Of a DNA stretch of 64,000 nucleotides, positions 17,757 through 26,270 are shown one piece after another. The first letter of the stretch is position 1. Every line of letters begins with the position of its first letter. Origin of the DNA: Desulfobacteraceae bacterium (GTDB lineage Bacteria > Desulfobacterota > Desulfobacteria > Desulfobacterales > SURF-7); NCBI GenBank assembly GCA_003599865.1, contig QZKS01000031.1, positions 1 to 64,000 of the forward strand, read 5' to 3'. Both the position numbers and the translations under genes were made by a program. Under the pieces are notes generated by a model, which was not told the origin of the DNA, made no database searches, and saw only the letters and a program-made list of their open reading frames with translations.

Positions 17757-18815
17757 ATGAACCGATTCATTTTCTCTTTTTTTTTCGTTTTCCTGGCAGC
17801 GCAAGGATCATTTCAGGTCGCTCTCGGAGCCATTCCGGCCGCCCAGCGCAATGCCCTGATCGACCTTTACAACCATACCGGAGGATCAAGCTGGACAGTC
17901 AATACAAACTGGCTGGGACCCGCCGGAACGGAACATGCCTGGCATGGCATCACCTGTGACAGCGGCAACAATCATGTCATCGAAATCGACCTGCACGCCA
18001 ATAACCTTTCGGGAGCACTTCCGGATTCCATTGGAGATCTGACGGAACTGATCATCCTGAAACTGTATGGGAATGACATCACCGGGTCCATCCCGATCAC
18101 CATTAATGCATTGACCAATCTGACCTATCTGGCGGTTTCGGACAACCGGTTATCCGGCACGATTCCGACCGGGATCGGGACGCTGTTGAATCTGACCTAT
18201 CTTTCGATATCCAACAACCGCATTTCCGGCAATATCCCATCCAGTATCAGCAGCCTCACCAATCTGACGGATCTCTGGCTGGACAGCAATGAACTTGGCG
18301 GCAGCATCCCCTCAGGGATCGGGGGCCTGACCGAACTCAGAAGTCTGGCGTTGTCCGGCAACCAGCTGAATGATGAAATCCCGGTTTTAATCGGCAGCCT
18401 GATCAACCTCCAGTACCTTTCCCTGGACAACAATGAGCTGACCGGAGGCATTCCTGCCGAGATCGGCAATCTCACCGGGCTGACCTATCTGTCTTTGTCG
18501 GACAATCAGCTGACGGGAACCATTCCCGATGACATCGGCAACCTGGAAAACCTGACCATTCTATTGATTTCAAACAATCAGCTGCAAGGTCGGATTCCCG
18601 AAGAATTGAAGCTGTTAACCAGCCTGATTGATAACCGGAGCGACTTCCGGTACAATAACTTTTCAACAACCGTGTCTGACGCGCTGCGGACATTTCTGAG
18701 CCGCAAGCAGACCGGAGGAGACTGGGAAACCACCCAGGGGGCCGGCAACCCGGCACCCACGCCATCCGCCCAGGATGATGATGACAGCAGTTGTTTCTTT
18801 CGTGCCGCAACCTGA
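17757..18815 (+). CDS. Secreted plant-type leucine-rich-repeat protein
   Basis: The product has a signal peptide (about 1-25), an LRR N-cap (AQRNALIDLYNHTGGSSW...WHGITC) and about ten 24-residue repeats of the form LTxLxxLxLSxNxLxGxIPxxIGx, typical of plant-like bacterial LRR proteins. The start at 17757 is chosen because a signal peptide follows it and AAGGA lies upstream; an open frame extends 31 codons further. The C-terminus is acidic and ends DDDDSSCFFRAAT. That tail resembles the start of the CFIATAAYGS-type tail common in exported proteins of these bacteria, but cut short. The role is probably surface binding; the partner is unknown. Confidence 0.8.
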   Translation: MNRFIFSFFFVFLAAQGSFQVALGAIPAAQRNALIDLYNHTGGSSWTVNTNWLGPAGTEHAWHGITCDSGNNHVIEIDLHANNLSGALPDSIGDLTELIILKLYGNDITGSIPITINALTNLTYLAVSDNRLSGTIPTGIGTLLNLTYLSISNNRISGNIPSSISSLTNLTDLWLDSNELGGSIPSGIGGLTELRSLALSGNQLNDEIPVLIGSLINLQYLSLDNNELTGGIPAEIGNLTGLTYLSLSDNQLTGTIPDDIGNLENLTILLISNNQLQGRIPEELKLLTSLIDNRSDFRYNNFSTTVSDALRTFLSRKQTGGDWETTQGAGNPAPTPSAQDDDDSSCFFRAAT

Positions 18816-18843
18816 TGTGCGGAATGGATCGAACAATCGGTTT

Positions 18844-19899
18844 TCAATCGTTGTTTTGAATCCGATTGGCTCGCAACTGGCCACATGCCGCTGAAATATC
18901 AAGACCTTTGCTGTATCGGATAATGGCGGTATAGCCGGCATCATGAAGCCGCTGCAAAAACTGATCAACCACCTGATCATCCGGCCGTTTCCAGTCACTT
19001 TCCGGATGTTCATTGAATGGGATCAGATTGATCTTTGCTTTGACCGACCGAAGCAATTGAATCAGACGATCTGCGTCATCAGAGGAATCATTGACGCCCT
19101 TGATCAGTATGTATTCAAACGTGATTTTCTCCCGGGGGGCCAGCGGGTACCTTCGGCATGCCTGGATCAGATCCTCGATGGGATACTTTTGATTTATCGG
19201 CATCAGCATGCTTCGGGTCTTGTTATCTGAAGCATTTAATGATATAGCTAAATTTACATCCGTATCTCGACCCAGGGCAGCAAATTTCGAGATCAGTCCT
19301 GCTGTGGAGATGGTAATTTTCCTTGCAGATATTTTCAGCCCGTGATCGGCATCCCTCATCGTATCAAGGGCTTTTATGACATTGTCATAATTTGCAAGAG
19401 GTTCACCCATTCCCATCAGTACAACATTTTTTAAAAACTCCGGATGGTCCATGGTATTTCTGACATCCCGGATCTGAGCCAGGATCTCTCCCGGTGTAAG
19501 GTTGCGAATAAAGCCGCCTTTTGCGGTGAGACAGAATTTACAATTCTGGGCACAGCCAACCTGGGTTGAAATACAAAGCGTGTGATGGTTTTTTTCGGGG
19601 ATCAGGACTGTTTCAATATGGTTTCCATCAGCCAGACGGAACAGAAACTTCTTTGATCCGTCACGGGATTCTTCGATTGCAGGGATAAACAGGCGCTCAA
19701 TGATAAAATGGGAGGACAGCAGATTCCGGGTGTCTTTTCCAATATCCGTCATGATGTCAAAGGTGTCGGCTTGACCGAGGAAAATCCATTTAAAGATCTG
19801 ACCTGCCCGGAAAGATCGAATCCCTTTATCCTGCAGCCAGAGTATCAATTCGCTTTTCGTAAGGTCTTTTATATCGTTCTTGATTATCAAAGTTTTCAC
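18844..19899 (-). CDS. rlmN: 23S rRNA (A2503-C2)/tRNA A37 methyltransferase
   Basis: RlmN is a radical SAM enzyme that methylates C2 of A2503 in 23S rRNA and A37 in some tRNAs. The 351-residue protein has the cluster motif CAQNCKFC (C116, C120, C123), the SAM-binding GMGEPLANYDNV segment and the catalytic Cys in SAACGQLR near the C-terminus. Length and motifs are typical. It converges with the LRR gene and diverges from ffh. Confidence 0.97.
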   Translation of the reverse strand: MKTLIIKNDIKDLTKSELILWLQDKGIRSFRAGQIFKWIFLGQADTFDIMTDIGKDTRNLLSSHFIIERLFIPAIEESRDGSKKFLFRLADGNHIETVLIPEKNHHTLCISTQVGCAQNCKFCLTAKGGFIRNLTPGEILAQIRDVRNTMDHPEFLKNVVLMGMGEPLANYDNVIKALDTMRDADHGLKISARKITISTAGLISKFAALGRDTDVNLAISLNASDNKTRSMLMPINQKYPIEDLIQACRRYPLAPREKITFEYILIKGVNDSSDDADRLIQLLRSVKAKINLIPFNEHPESDWKRPDDQVVDQFLQRLHDAGYTAIIRYSKGLDISAACGQLRANRIQNND

Positions 19900-19923
19900 A
19901 CTTTCCGGTAAATATTATTTTGC

Positions 19924-19952
19924 TTGACATAGCATTTTTGAAATATTATTTT
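19924..19952 (+). promoter_or_regulatory. Sigma70 promoter for the ffh-rpsP-trmD operon
   Basis: TTGACA (19924-19929) and TATTTT (19947-19952) are 17 bases apart, 47 bases before the ffh start. The -35 box is perfect. Confidence 0.65.
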
Positions 19953-19998
19953 CAAGAGTTTAGTTTTAATCAGTACGATTTGATTTCAAGGTATCTGC

Positions 19999-21330
19999 AT
20001 GTTTGACAGTTTAAGTGAAAAGCTGAACGCCGCCTTTAAAAAGCTGAAAGGACAGGGCAAGCTCAGCGAAAAAAATATAGAATCCGGATTAAAAGAAGTC
20101 CGCATGGCTCTTCTGGAGGCCGATGTCCATTATAAGGTTGTTAAAGACTTTATTTCCGACATCCAGGAAAGAGCTTTGGGAACCGAGGTCCTGACCAGCC
20201 TCACGCCCGGACAGCAGTTTATCAAAATCGTCAATGATGAGCTTACGGAACTCATGGGGTCGGAGCACGAGGGTCTCTCGCTCGGAGGTCCCAAACCTGT
20301 TGCCATCATGCTGGTTGGACTGCAGGGGTCCGGTAAAACGACAACAGCCGGAAAGCTTTCCGTCTTTTTGCGGAATACCGGAAGAAAACCATATCTTGTT
20401 CCGGCGGATGTGTACCGGCCGGCTGCCATAGACCAGTTGACCAAACTGGGTGAACAGCTTTCCATTCCGGTTTTTGCATCCTCCACCGATATGAACCCGG
20501 TCGATATCTGTCACCATGCGGCAGGTGCGGCTCTTCAGGCAGGATGCGACACCCTGATTCTGGATACGGCCGGCAGGCTCCATATTGATGAAACGCTGAT
20601 GGACGAACTGAGCCGCATCAAGGAAACGGCAAAACCGTCCGATATCCTGCTCGTTGCCGATGCCATGACCGGTCAGGATGCCGTCAATATCGCCAAGTCC
20701 TTTGATGACCGCCTGGATATCGGCGGCATTATCTTAACCAAGATGGATGGTGACGCAAGAGGCGGAGCTGCACTCTCCATCAAGGCTGTCACCGGCAAGC
20801 CGATTAAATTTGTCGGTGTGGGTGAAAAGCTCAAAGATCTTGAGCCGTTTCATCCGGATCGCATGTCTTCCAGAATCCTGGGGATGGGAGATGTCCTGAC
20901 CCTGATTGAAAAAGCCCAGGATATGGTGGATGAAAAAAAAGCGATTGAACTTGAAAAAAAGCTGAAAAAAAATCAGTTTTCCCTGGAAGACTTTAAAGAT
21001 CAGATGGTCCAGATCCGCAAAATGGGGTCCATCAAAGATCTGCTGAAAATGATCCCGGGTGTTGCCAACAACAAACAGTTTAAAAAACTGGAAGTGGATG
21101 AAAGGGAATTTGTCCGCATTGAAGCAATCATTAATTCCATGACACCTCATGAACGGGAACGGCATGCAATTATCAATGGCAGCCGGCGAAAACGAATCGC
21201 AAGAGGAAGCGGAACCGAGGTTCAGGATGTGAACAAGCTTTTAAAAAACTATACCCAGATGCTTAAAATGATTAAAAAATTAAATAAAGGAGGCATGCGG
21301 TCCCTTGGCCGGGGCATGCTTCCATTCTAA
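19999..21330 (+). CDS. ffh: Signal recognition particle protein
   Basis: Ffh binds 4.5S RNA and signal sequences and takes ribosomes to FtsY at the membrane. The 443-residue protein has the N domain (about 1-90), the GTPase domain with [20 protein letters not shown] and [10 protein letters not shown], and a methionine-rich M domain (about 325-443) ending in [11 protein letters not shown]. It heads a plus-strand run with rpsP, khpA, rimM and trmD, a common bacterial order. Confidence 0.98.
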   Translation: MFDSLSEKLNAAFKKLKGQGKLSEKNIESGLKEVRMALLEADVHYKVVKDFISDIQERALGTEVLTSLTPGQQFIKIVNDELTELMGSEHEGLSLGGPKPVAIMLVGLQGSGKTTTAGKLSVFLRNTGRKPYLVPADVYRPAAIDQLTKLGEQLSIPVFASSTDMNPVDICHHAAGAALQAGCDTLILDTAGRLHIDETLMDELSRIKETAKPSDILLVADAMTGQDAVNIAKSFDDRLDIGGIILTKMDGDARGGAALSIKAVTGKPIKFVGVGEKLKDLEPFHPDRMSSRILGMGDVLTLIEKAQDMVDEKKAIELEKKLKKNQFSLEDFKDQMVQIRKMGSIKDLLKMIPGVANNKQFKKLEVDEREFVRIEAIINSMTPHERERHAIINGSRRKRIARGSGTEVQDVNKLLKNYTQMLKMIKKLNKGGMRSLGRGMLPF

Positions 21331-21346
21331 AAGGAGAAAGAATCAA

Positions 21347-21601
21347 ATGTCAGTAAAAATCAGATTGGCCAGACACGGTGCAAAGAAAAAACCTTTCTAC
21401 AGAATTATTGTAACAGACAGCGAATCCCCCAGAGATGGACGATTCATGGAAATTTTGGGTACATACAATCCACTGATCAATCCGGCAGAGGTTATTGTTA
21501 AGCAAGACCGTATTCAATATTGGATCGAACAGGGTGCCATCCCTACGGATACCGTAAAAAACCTGATTAAAAAACAGGTTGTTGCAACAGAAACAGCTTA
21601 A
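21347..21601 (+). CDS. rpsP: 30S ribosomal protein S16
   Basis: S16 is a small-subunit assembly protein. The 84-residue sequence starts [22 protein letters not shown] and continues with [16 protein letters not shown], both diagnostic. The start is fixed by this conserved N-terminus and by AAGGAG upstream. An open frame runs 14 codons further into the end of ffh but is not part of the protein. Confidence 0.98.
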   Translation: MSVKIRLARHGAKKKPFYRIIVTDSESPRDGRFMEILGTYNPLINPAEVIVKQDRIQYWIEQGAIPTDTVKNLIKKQVVATETA

Positions 21602-21647
21602 CATTTGGATTTTCCTAATTCTCAACCGCCAACTAAGGAGATGGGCT

Positions 21648-21878
21648 ATGAAAGAGCTGATCGAGTATATTGCACAGGCACTTGTTGACAATCCTCAAGC
21701 AGTCGAGGTTTCAGAGGTTGAAGGCAATCAAACTTCGGTACTGGAGTTGAAGGTGGCAAAAGAAGACTTAGGGAAGGTAATCGGGAAACAGGGCAGGACG
21801 GCTCGTGCCATGCGTACAATTCTCAGCGCGGCATCTGCCAAGGTGAAGAAGCGGACCGTTCTGGAAATTATCGAATGA
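21648..21878 (+). CDS. khpA: KH-domain RNA-binding protein
   Basis: The 76-residue protein is a single KH domain with the [18 protein letters not shown] signature. KhpA proteins bind RNA, usually with KhpB/Jag, and the gene sits between rpsP and rimM in many bacteria, as here. The start is chosen at [10 protein letters not shown] after AAGGAG. Confidence 0.93.
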   Translation: MKELIEYIAQALVDNPQAVEVSEVEGNQTSVLELKVAKEDLGKVIGKQGRTARAMRTILSAASAKVKKRTVLEIIE

Positions 21879-21882
21879 TCGA

Positions 21883-22392
21883 ATGACCAGTGATAATTTT
21901 TTGTCCGTGGGTAAAATTATTGGCGCACATGGTATCCAGGGCGCCCTCAAGCTATACCCTTATGTAGAATCCCTCTCCATCTTCAAATCCGGTCATCGAG
22001 TTGTATTGCGAGATCCAAGCGGAAAAGAGGATAGCTACGCCATAAAAGACGGCAACCCCTATAAAAACCTCTACCGGTTGATTCTGGAAGAAATCGATAG
22101 CCGTGATGATGCCGAAAATCTGGTGGGATCGGAAGTCTTGATGGAGAAATCCCTTTTCCCCGATCCGGAACCGGATGAACATTACTGGTTTGACATCATT
22201 GGACTGGATGTTTTTCAAACAGACGAGTTTTACCTGGGAAAAGTGGACTCCATTTTCCGGACCGGAAGCAATGATGTGTATGTGGTGAACAGCCCAGGCA
22301 GAGAAACATTGATACCGGCTCTCAGCACCGTTGTCGTTAAAATCGATCTGCAAAATCACCGGATGATTGTCAATCTCCCCGAGGGGCTTTGA
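21883..22392 (+). CDS. rimM: Ribosome maturation factor
   Basis: RimM helps mature the 30S head through ribosomal protein S19. The 169-residue protein has the N-terminal [16 protein letters not shown] motif and a C-terminal PRC-barrel with [11 protein letters not shown] and [15 protein letters not shown]. It begins five bases after khpA and its stop overlaps the first trmD start candidate. Confidence 0.96.
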   Translation: MTSDNFLSVGKIIGAHGIQGALKLYPYVESLSIFKSGHRVVLRDPSGKEDSYAIKDGNPYKNLYRLILEEIDSRDDAENLVGSEVLMEKSLFPDPEPDEHYWFDIIGLDVFQTDEFYLGKVDSIFRTGSNDVYVVNSPGRETLIPALSTVVVKIDLQNHRMIVNLPEGL

Positions 22393-23177
22393 TGACGGGT
22401 ATTGAAAAGAGTCATGGTGTCCGGCAAATGAAATTTTCAATCCTGACAATCTTCCCGGAAATGATCCAGGCGTTTCTCGCGCATGGGATCATCCGGCTGG
22501 CTGTGGAACGGGAACAGATTTCCATATCCAGTGTCAACATTCGGGATTTTGCCCAAGGAAGGCATCGCGTAACCGATGACAGACCCTATGGGGGAGGCTG
22601 CGGAATGGTCATGAAACCGGAGCCTCTTTTCGATGCGGTTCAATGGACGAAAAAAGAGTCTCCGGAGTCAAAAACCATTCTCCTGTCTCCCCAGGGAAGG
22701 CTGTTTGATCAAAAGCTGGCCCGTGAACTGGCGGCAGCCAACGGACTGATATTGATCTGCGGACGGTATGAGGGAGTGGATGAAAGGATCTGCAACCATC
22801 TGATCGATGACGAAATTTCCATCGGTGATTATATCATGACCGGCGGTGAGCTGGCTGCCATGATCATCATTGATGCCGTCACCCGGCTGATCCCCGGAAT
22901 CCTTGGCGGAGAGGAATCTGCGGAAAAAGATTCCTTTGAAAACGGATTGCTGGAACATGCTCATTACACAAGACCCGGAAATTTTAACGGAGATGAAGTC
23001 CCGGATGTGCTTCTGTCCGGCAACCATAAAAAAATTGAAGACTGGCGGCTGGAATCATCGCTGATGCGAACCCTGATGAAAAGACCTGATCTGTTACAAA
23101 AAAAATCCCTGACCGGTCATGAAATTGAAATCCTGAAAAAATGGTGCCGCAACATTGAAGATATCATCCGTTCCTGA
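22392..23177 (+). CDS. trmD: tRNA (guanine37-N1)-methyltransferase
   Basis: TrmD methylates G37 of tRNAs using SAM bound in a SPOUT trefoil knot. The conserved core starts [16 protein letters not shown] and includes [30 protein letters not shown] and [15 protein letters not shown]. The ATG at 22392 overlaps the rimM stop and has GAGG five bases upstream. The ATG at 22428, where family similarity begins, is the other candidate. The last 23 bases overlap the next gene. Confidence 0.97.
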   Translation: MTGIEKSHGVRQMKFSILTIFPEMIQAFLAHGIIRLAVEREQISISSVNIRDFAQGRHRVTDDRPYGGGCGMVMKPEPLFDAVQWTKKESPESKTILLSPQGRLFDQKLARELAAANGLILICGRYEGVDERICNHLIDDEISIGDYIMTGGELAAMIIIDAVTRLIPGILGGEESAEKDSFENGLLEHAHYTRPGNFNGDEVPDVLLSGNHKKIEDWRLESSLMRTLMKRPDLLQKKSLTGHEIEILKKWCRNIEDIIRS

Positions 23178-23739
23178 TCTTTATGTGGCTCTGGTACACT
23201 ATCCGGTAGTCAACAAAAAAGGGGAAACCATCACATCCGCGGTAACCAATCTTGACCTTCATGATATTGCAAGGGCATCGAGAACTTACGGCATCCGGCA
23301 GTTTTATGTGATCACACCGCTGGAAGACCAGAAAGAGCTCACCCAAAAAATCCTGTCCCACTGGATTTCCGGAAGCGGTGCTGTCTATAATCACATCCGG
23401 GGGAATGCTCTTGAAATCGTCAGAATCCGGGACTCCATCCAGATTGTTCTGGAGGAGATCCGGGAAAAAAGAGGCCGGAATGCCAAAACCATTGTGACCA
23501 GCGCCAAAAAAAATTCACGTTCCATCGGCTTTTCCGACCTCAAAAACAAACTGAAATCCGGCACCCCGCATATCCTGCTGTTTGGAACCGCATGGGGGCT
23601 GGGAGCGGAAATAATAGAACAGGCTGATTATATTCTGGAACCGATTATGGCGGATTCGGATTATAATCATCTTTCGGTGAGATCCGCCGTATCAATCACG
23701 CTGGATCGCCTGATTTATGAAGAACCTGTTTCTTATTAA
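23155..23739 (+). CDS. SPOUT-like SAM-dependent RNA methyltransferase (PF09936-like)
   Basis: The 194-residue protein resembles the RNA methyltransferase family often encoded beside trmD in Desulfobacterota, Aquificae and relatives. Visible marks are [37 protein letters not shown] and [19 protein letters not shown], the last two resembling the knot loops that bind SAM. It overlaps the trmD end by 23 bases with a TTG start, so it is translationally coupled. The RNA target is unknown. Confidence 0.85.
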   Translation: MKISSVPDLYVALVHYPVVNKKGETITSAVTNLDLHDIARASRTYGIRQFYVITPLEDQKELTQKILSHWISGSGAVYNHIRGNALEIVRIRDSIQIVLEEIREKRGRNAKTIVTSAKKNSRSIGFSDLKNKLKSGTPHILLFGTAWGLGAEIIEQADYILEPIMADSDYNHLSVRSAVSITLDRLIYEEPVSY

Positions 23740-23776
23740 ATTTTTCTGGACTTTGTCTGAAAAATAGAATAAGAAA

Positions 23777-23838
23777 GGCAGGTTTGAGATTATATGGTAT
23801 TTACCATCTGCCCGGCTTAAAACGAATCTCCGGCAGAT
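23777..23838 (+). promoter_or_regulatory. Candidate rplS leader with two exclusive hairpins
   Basis: CTGCC at 23808-23812 can pair upstream with GGCAG (23777-23781, with an inner ATGGTA/TACCAT stem) or downstream as ATCTGCC (23806-23812) with GGCAGAT (23832-23838). The two structures exclude each other and sit just before the rplS ribosome site, an arrangement compatible with autoregulation by L19. This is an inference from pairing alone. Confidence 0.4.
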
Positions 23839-23859
23839 GAATCATTTTGGGGGGATAAT

Positions 23860-24210
23860 ATGCAGACTATAATAAAAGAAATTGAAAAAGAGCAGGTTCG
23901 TCTTGACCATCCTGAATTTACACCGGGTGATACGGTTACCGTATACGTTAAGATTAAAGAAGGTGAAAAAGAGCGTATCCAGGCTTTCCAGGGTGTTGTC
24001 ATCAGCAAGAAACGAGGAACGACAAACGCGTCTTTCACTGTCCGAAAGGTCTCCTATGGTGTGGGTGTGGAAAGAATTTTTCCGCTCCATTCCCCGCTCA
24101 TTGATCGAATCGAAGTCAACACTCTGGGCCGGGTTCGGCGCTCCAAAATTTACTACCTTAGAAATCTGAGAGGAAAGGCCGCGAGAATCAAAGAGAAACG
24201 TTTTCGATAA
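23860..24210 (+). CDS. rplS: 50S ribosomal protein L19
   Basis: L19 lies at the interface of the ribosomal subunits. The 116-residue protein has [27 protein letters not shown], then the [22 protein letters not shown] core and the basic tail [23 protein letters not shown]-run with GGA precedes the ATG. It follows the trmD cluster as usual. Confidence 0.98.
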   Translation: MQTIIKEIEKEQVRLDHPEFTPGDTVTVYVKIKEGEKERIQAFQGVVISKKRGTTNASFTVRKVSYGVGVERIFPLHSPLIDRIEVNTLGRVRRSKIYYLRNLRGKAARIKEKRFR

Positions 24211-24315
24211 TCCGCCTTTTGGAGACCGCATAACAAAACAATCTCTGTCAGCCCGATAGTCTGTTCCTCTTTTTGTGAAAAAATCATTTCCGGAACCGGT
24301 TGACAGGCCGGCAAT

Positions 24316-24335
24316 GATCGCTGCAAAAAGCGATC
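24316..24335 (+). terminator. Weak hairpin after rplS
   Basis: GATCGCT (24316-24322) pairs with AGCGATC (24329-24335), followed by a short TTT. It is a weak terminator candidate in the 180-base gap before rnhB. Confidence 0.3.
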
Positions 24336-24389
24336 TTTGCCGCACAATTGTCTCTGCTCTGAAAATCGAGCACCTCTTGACGATTCTAA

Positions 24390-25019
24390 ATGGAAATCTC
24401 ACCTGCACCGGACATTTGGATTTTTGAAAAAACAGCCTGGAGCAACGGTTTTACAAAAATTGCCGGGGTTGACGAGGTTGGTCGGGGCCCCTTGGCAGGT
24501 CCTGTTGTTTCCGCATCCGTCATTTTGCCGGCGTCCTTCCCGGAATCCGATATTACCGACTCGAAAAAGCTCAGCCCCCGGAAACGAGAAGCCCTTTTTC
24601 TTCATATCTGTGATCATGCGACAGCCATCGGTATCGGGATTATCGATTCTGCTGAAATAGACCGTGTCAATATCCTGCAGGCATCCCTTCTTTCCATGGC
24701 TTTGGCCGTGAACAATCTTTCCGTTTCACCGGACTACCTGCTGATTGACGGCATTTTTCCGATCTCATCCGAACTCCCCCAGCAAACCATTGTCAAAGGG
24801 GATTCCCTGAGTATCTCCATCGCATCCGCATCCATTGTCGCCAAAGTAATCCGGGATCGGCTGATGGAAAAATACCACCGGCAGTATCCCCTGTTTGCAT
24901 TTGACAAACACAAAGGGTATCCTACAAAATGTCATAGGGAAGCCATCCGGAATCATGGGAATTGCCCGATTCATCGCAAAACCTTCAAGGGTGTAAAGGA
25001 ACAGGTGAACACGACATGA
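24390..25019 (+). CDS. rnhB: Ribonuclease HII
   Basis: RNase HII removes ribonucleotides and RNA from RNA-DNA hybrids. The 209-residue protein carries AGVDEVGRGPLAGPVV with catalytic D28 and E29, the metal-binding Asp in YLLIDGIFPI, and SISIASASIVAKVIRDRLM followed by YPLFAFDKHKGYPTKCH. It leads a run with yraN and rsmI. Confidence 0.97.
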   Translation: MEISPAPDIWIFEKTAWSNGFTKIAGVDEVGRGPLAGPVVSASVILPASFPESDITDSKKLSPRKREALFLHICDHATAIGIGIIDSAEIDRVNILQASLLSMALAVNNLSVSPDYLLIDGIFPISSELPQQTIVKGDSLSISIASASIVAKVIRDRLMEKYHRQYPLFAFDKHKGYPTKCHREAIRNHGNCPIHRKTFKGVKEQVNTT

Positions 25020-25029
25020 TGAAAAGACA

Positions 25030-25407
25030 ATGCTGAATCAGAAACAACAGTATGGCCGGAAAGGCGAATCCGTTGCGGTAAAGCAGTTGATAAAAAACGG
25101 ATACCGTATCCTGGAACAAAACTACCGAACCAAAACAGGTGAAATCGATATCGTTGCAAAAGATGGGGATACCATTGTTTTTATTGAGGTAAAGGCAAGG
25201 CAGACAAGCGGTTACGGGAATCCGAAACATGCGGTAACCTGGACAAAACAGCAGAAAATCGCCAGAACCGCGCTGACCTATCTCAAGTCAACCAAGCAGA
25301 TGGGCAAAAGAGCCCGTTTTGATGTTGTCGCCATTCATCCGTCAGAAGATCAAGACCAGCCATCCATCGAAATCATCAAAAATGCGTTTGAACTTACCGG
25401 TACATAA
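25030..25407 (+). CDS. yraN: UPF0102 (YraN-like) nuclease-fold protein
   Basis: The 125-residue protein begins YGRKGESVAVKQLIKNGYRILEQNYRTKTGEIDIVAKDGDTIVFIEVKAR, matching the Holliday-junction-resolvase-like UPF0102 family with its E-x-D...E-x-K pattern. The biological role is not settled. It sits between rnhB and rsmI, a common order. Confidence 0.93.
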   Translation: MLNQKQQYGRKGESVAVKQLIKNGYRILEQNYRTKTGEIDIVAKDGDTIVFIEVKARQTSGYGNPKHAVTWTKQQKIARTALTYLKSTKQMGKRARFDVVAIHPSEDQDQPSIEIIKNAFELTGT

Positions 25408-25413
25408 TGTGAA

Positions 25414-26259
25414 ATGAATCCAAAAGGTAGCCTGTACATTGTTGCAACCCCGATCGGGAATATGGATGATATCACCATCCGGGCGATAAAGGTGTTGTCG
25501 GAGGTGGATATCATTGCCGCCGAGGATACGAGAAATACCCGAAGACTGCTGTCCCATCACAATATCAGCGGGAAACTGGTTTCCTATCATGAATACAATG
25601 AACTTCCGATGGCGCAGAAACTTATTTCCGAGATTGAAAAAGGGCTGTCCGTGGCCATCGTAACCGATGCCGGTACACCATCGGTTTCCGATCCGGGCTA
25701 TCGGGTCGTCCAAATTGCCATTGAAAACCACATTCAGCCGGTTCCGATTCCCGGACCTTCCGCTGCTGTTGCCGCGCTTTCCGCATCCGGGCTCCCGACG
25801 GATATTTTTACGGTGGTCGGGTTTCTGCCCAGGAAAAAGGGAAAACGGCTGGAACAACTCGAAAAACTTGCATTTGCTCCCGGAACCCTGATATTCTATG
25901 AGTCACCGAAACGAATCAGCCAACTGCTGCATGACCTGAAGGATACCTTTGGAGAAAGAGATATTGTTTTTGCGCGCGAACTGACCAAAAAATATGAAGA
26001 ATTTCAAAGAGGAACCCTATCCGAACTGATCGCGGAAATCGAAAAAAAGGAGACCATCAAGGGAGAGTGCACACTTCTGGTTTCCGGAAAATCGCAAATC
26101 GGCGGAATTGGCCTTGAAGATCTCAGGCAGGAGATCATCGAAAGCCTCCAAAACCCGGAAAATACCACCTCTTCCCTTGCACGGAAAATGGCCGACCAAT
26201 ACGGGATTCCCAAAAAACAAATTTATCAGAAAATTCTGGAAATAACCGGAAATCAATAA
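25414..26259 (+). CDS. rsmI: 16S rRNA (cytidine1402-2'-O)-methyltransferase
   Basis: RsmI adds the 2'-O-methyl group to C1402 in the ribosomal P site. The 281-residue protein has LYIVATPIGNMDDITIRAIKVL at the start, AAEDTRNTRRLL, VTDAGTPSVSDPG and IPGPSAAVAALSASGLPTD, all hallmarks of the tetrapyrrole-methylase-like fold. It begins six bases after yraN. Confidence 0.97.
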   Translation: MNPKGSLYIVATPIGNMDDITIRAIKVLSEVDIIAAEDTRNTRRLLSHHNISGKLVSYHEYNELPMAQKLISEIEKGLSVAIVTDAGTPSVSDPGYRVVQIAIENHIQPVPIPGPSAAVAALSASGLPTDIFTVVGFLPRKKGKRLEQLEKLAFAPGTLIFYESPKRISQLLHDLKDTFGERDIVFARELTKKYEEFQRGTLSELIAEIEKKETIKGECTLLVSGKSQIGGIGLEDLRQEIIESLQNPENTTSSLARKMADQYGIPKKQIYQKILEITGNQ

Positions 26260-26270
26260 GGAGAAACTCC

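Noticed and set aside
18789-18815. TGA at the end of the LRR gene as a possible selenocysteine codon, given selB in the window
   Set aside because: No redox motif surrounds it, no stem-loop stands out downstream, and the continuing frame is not conserved-looking.
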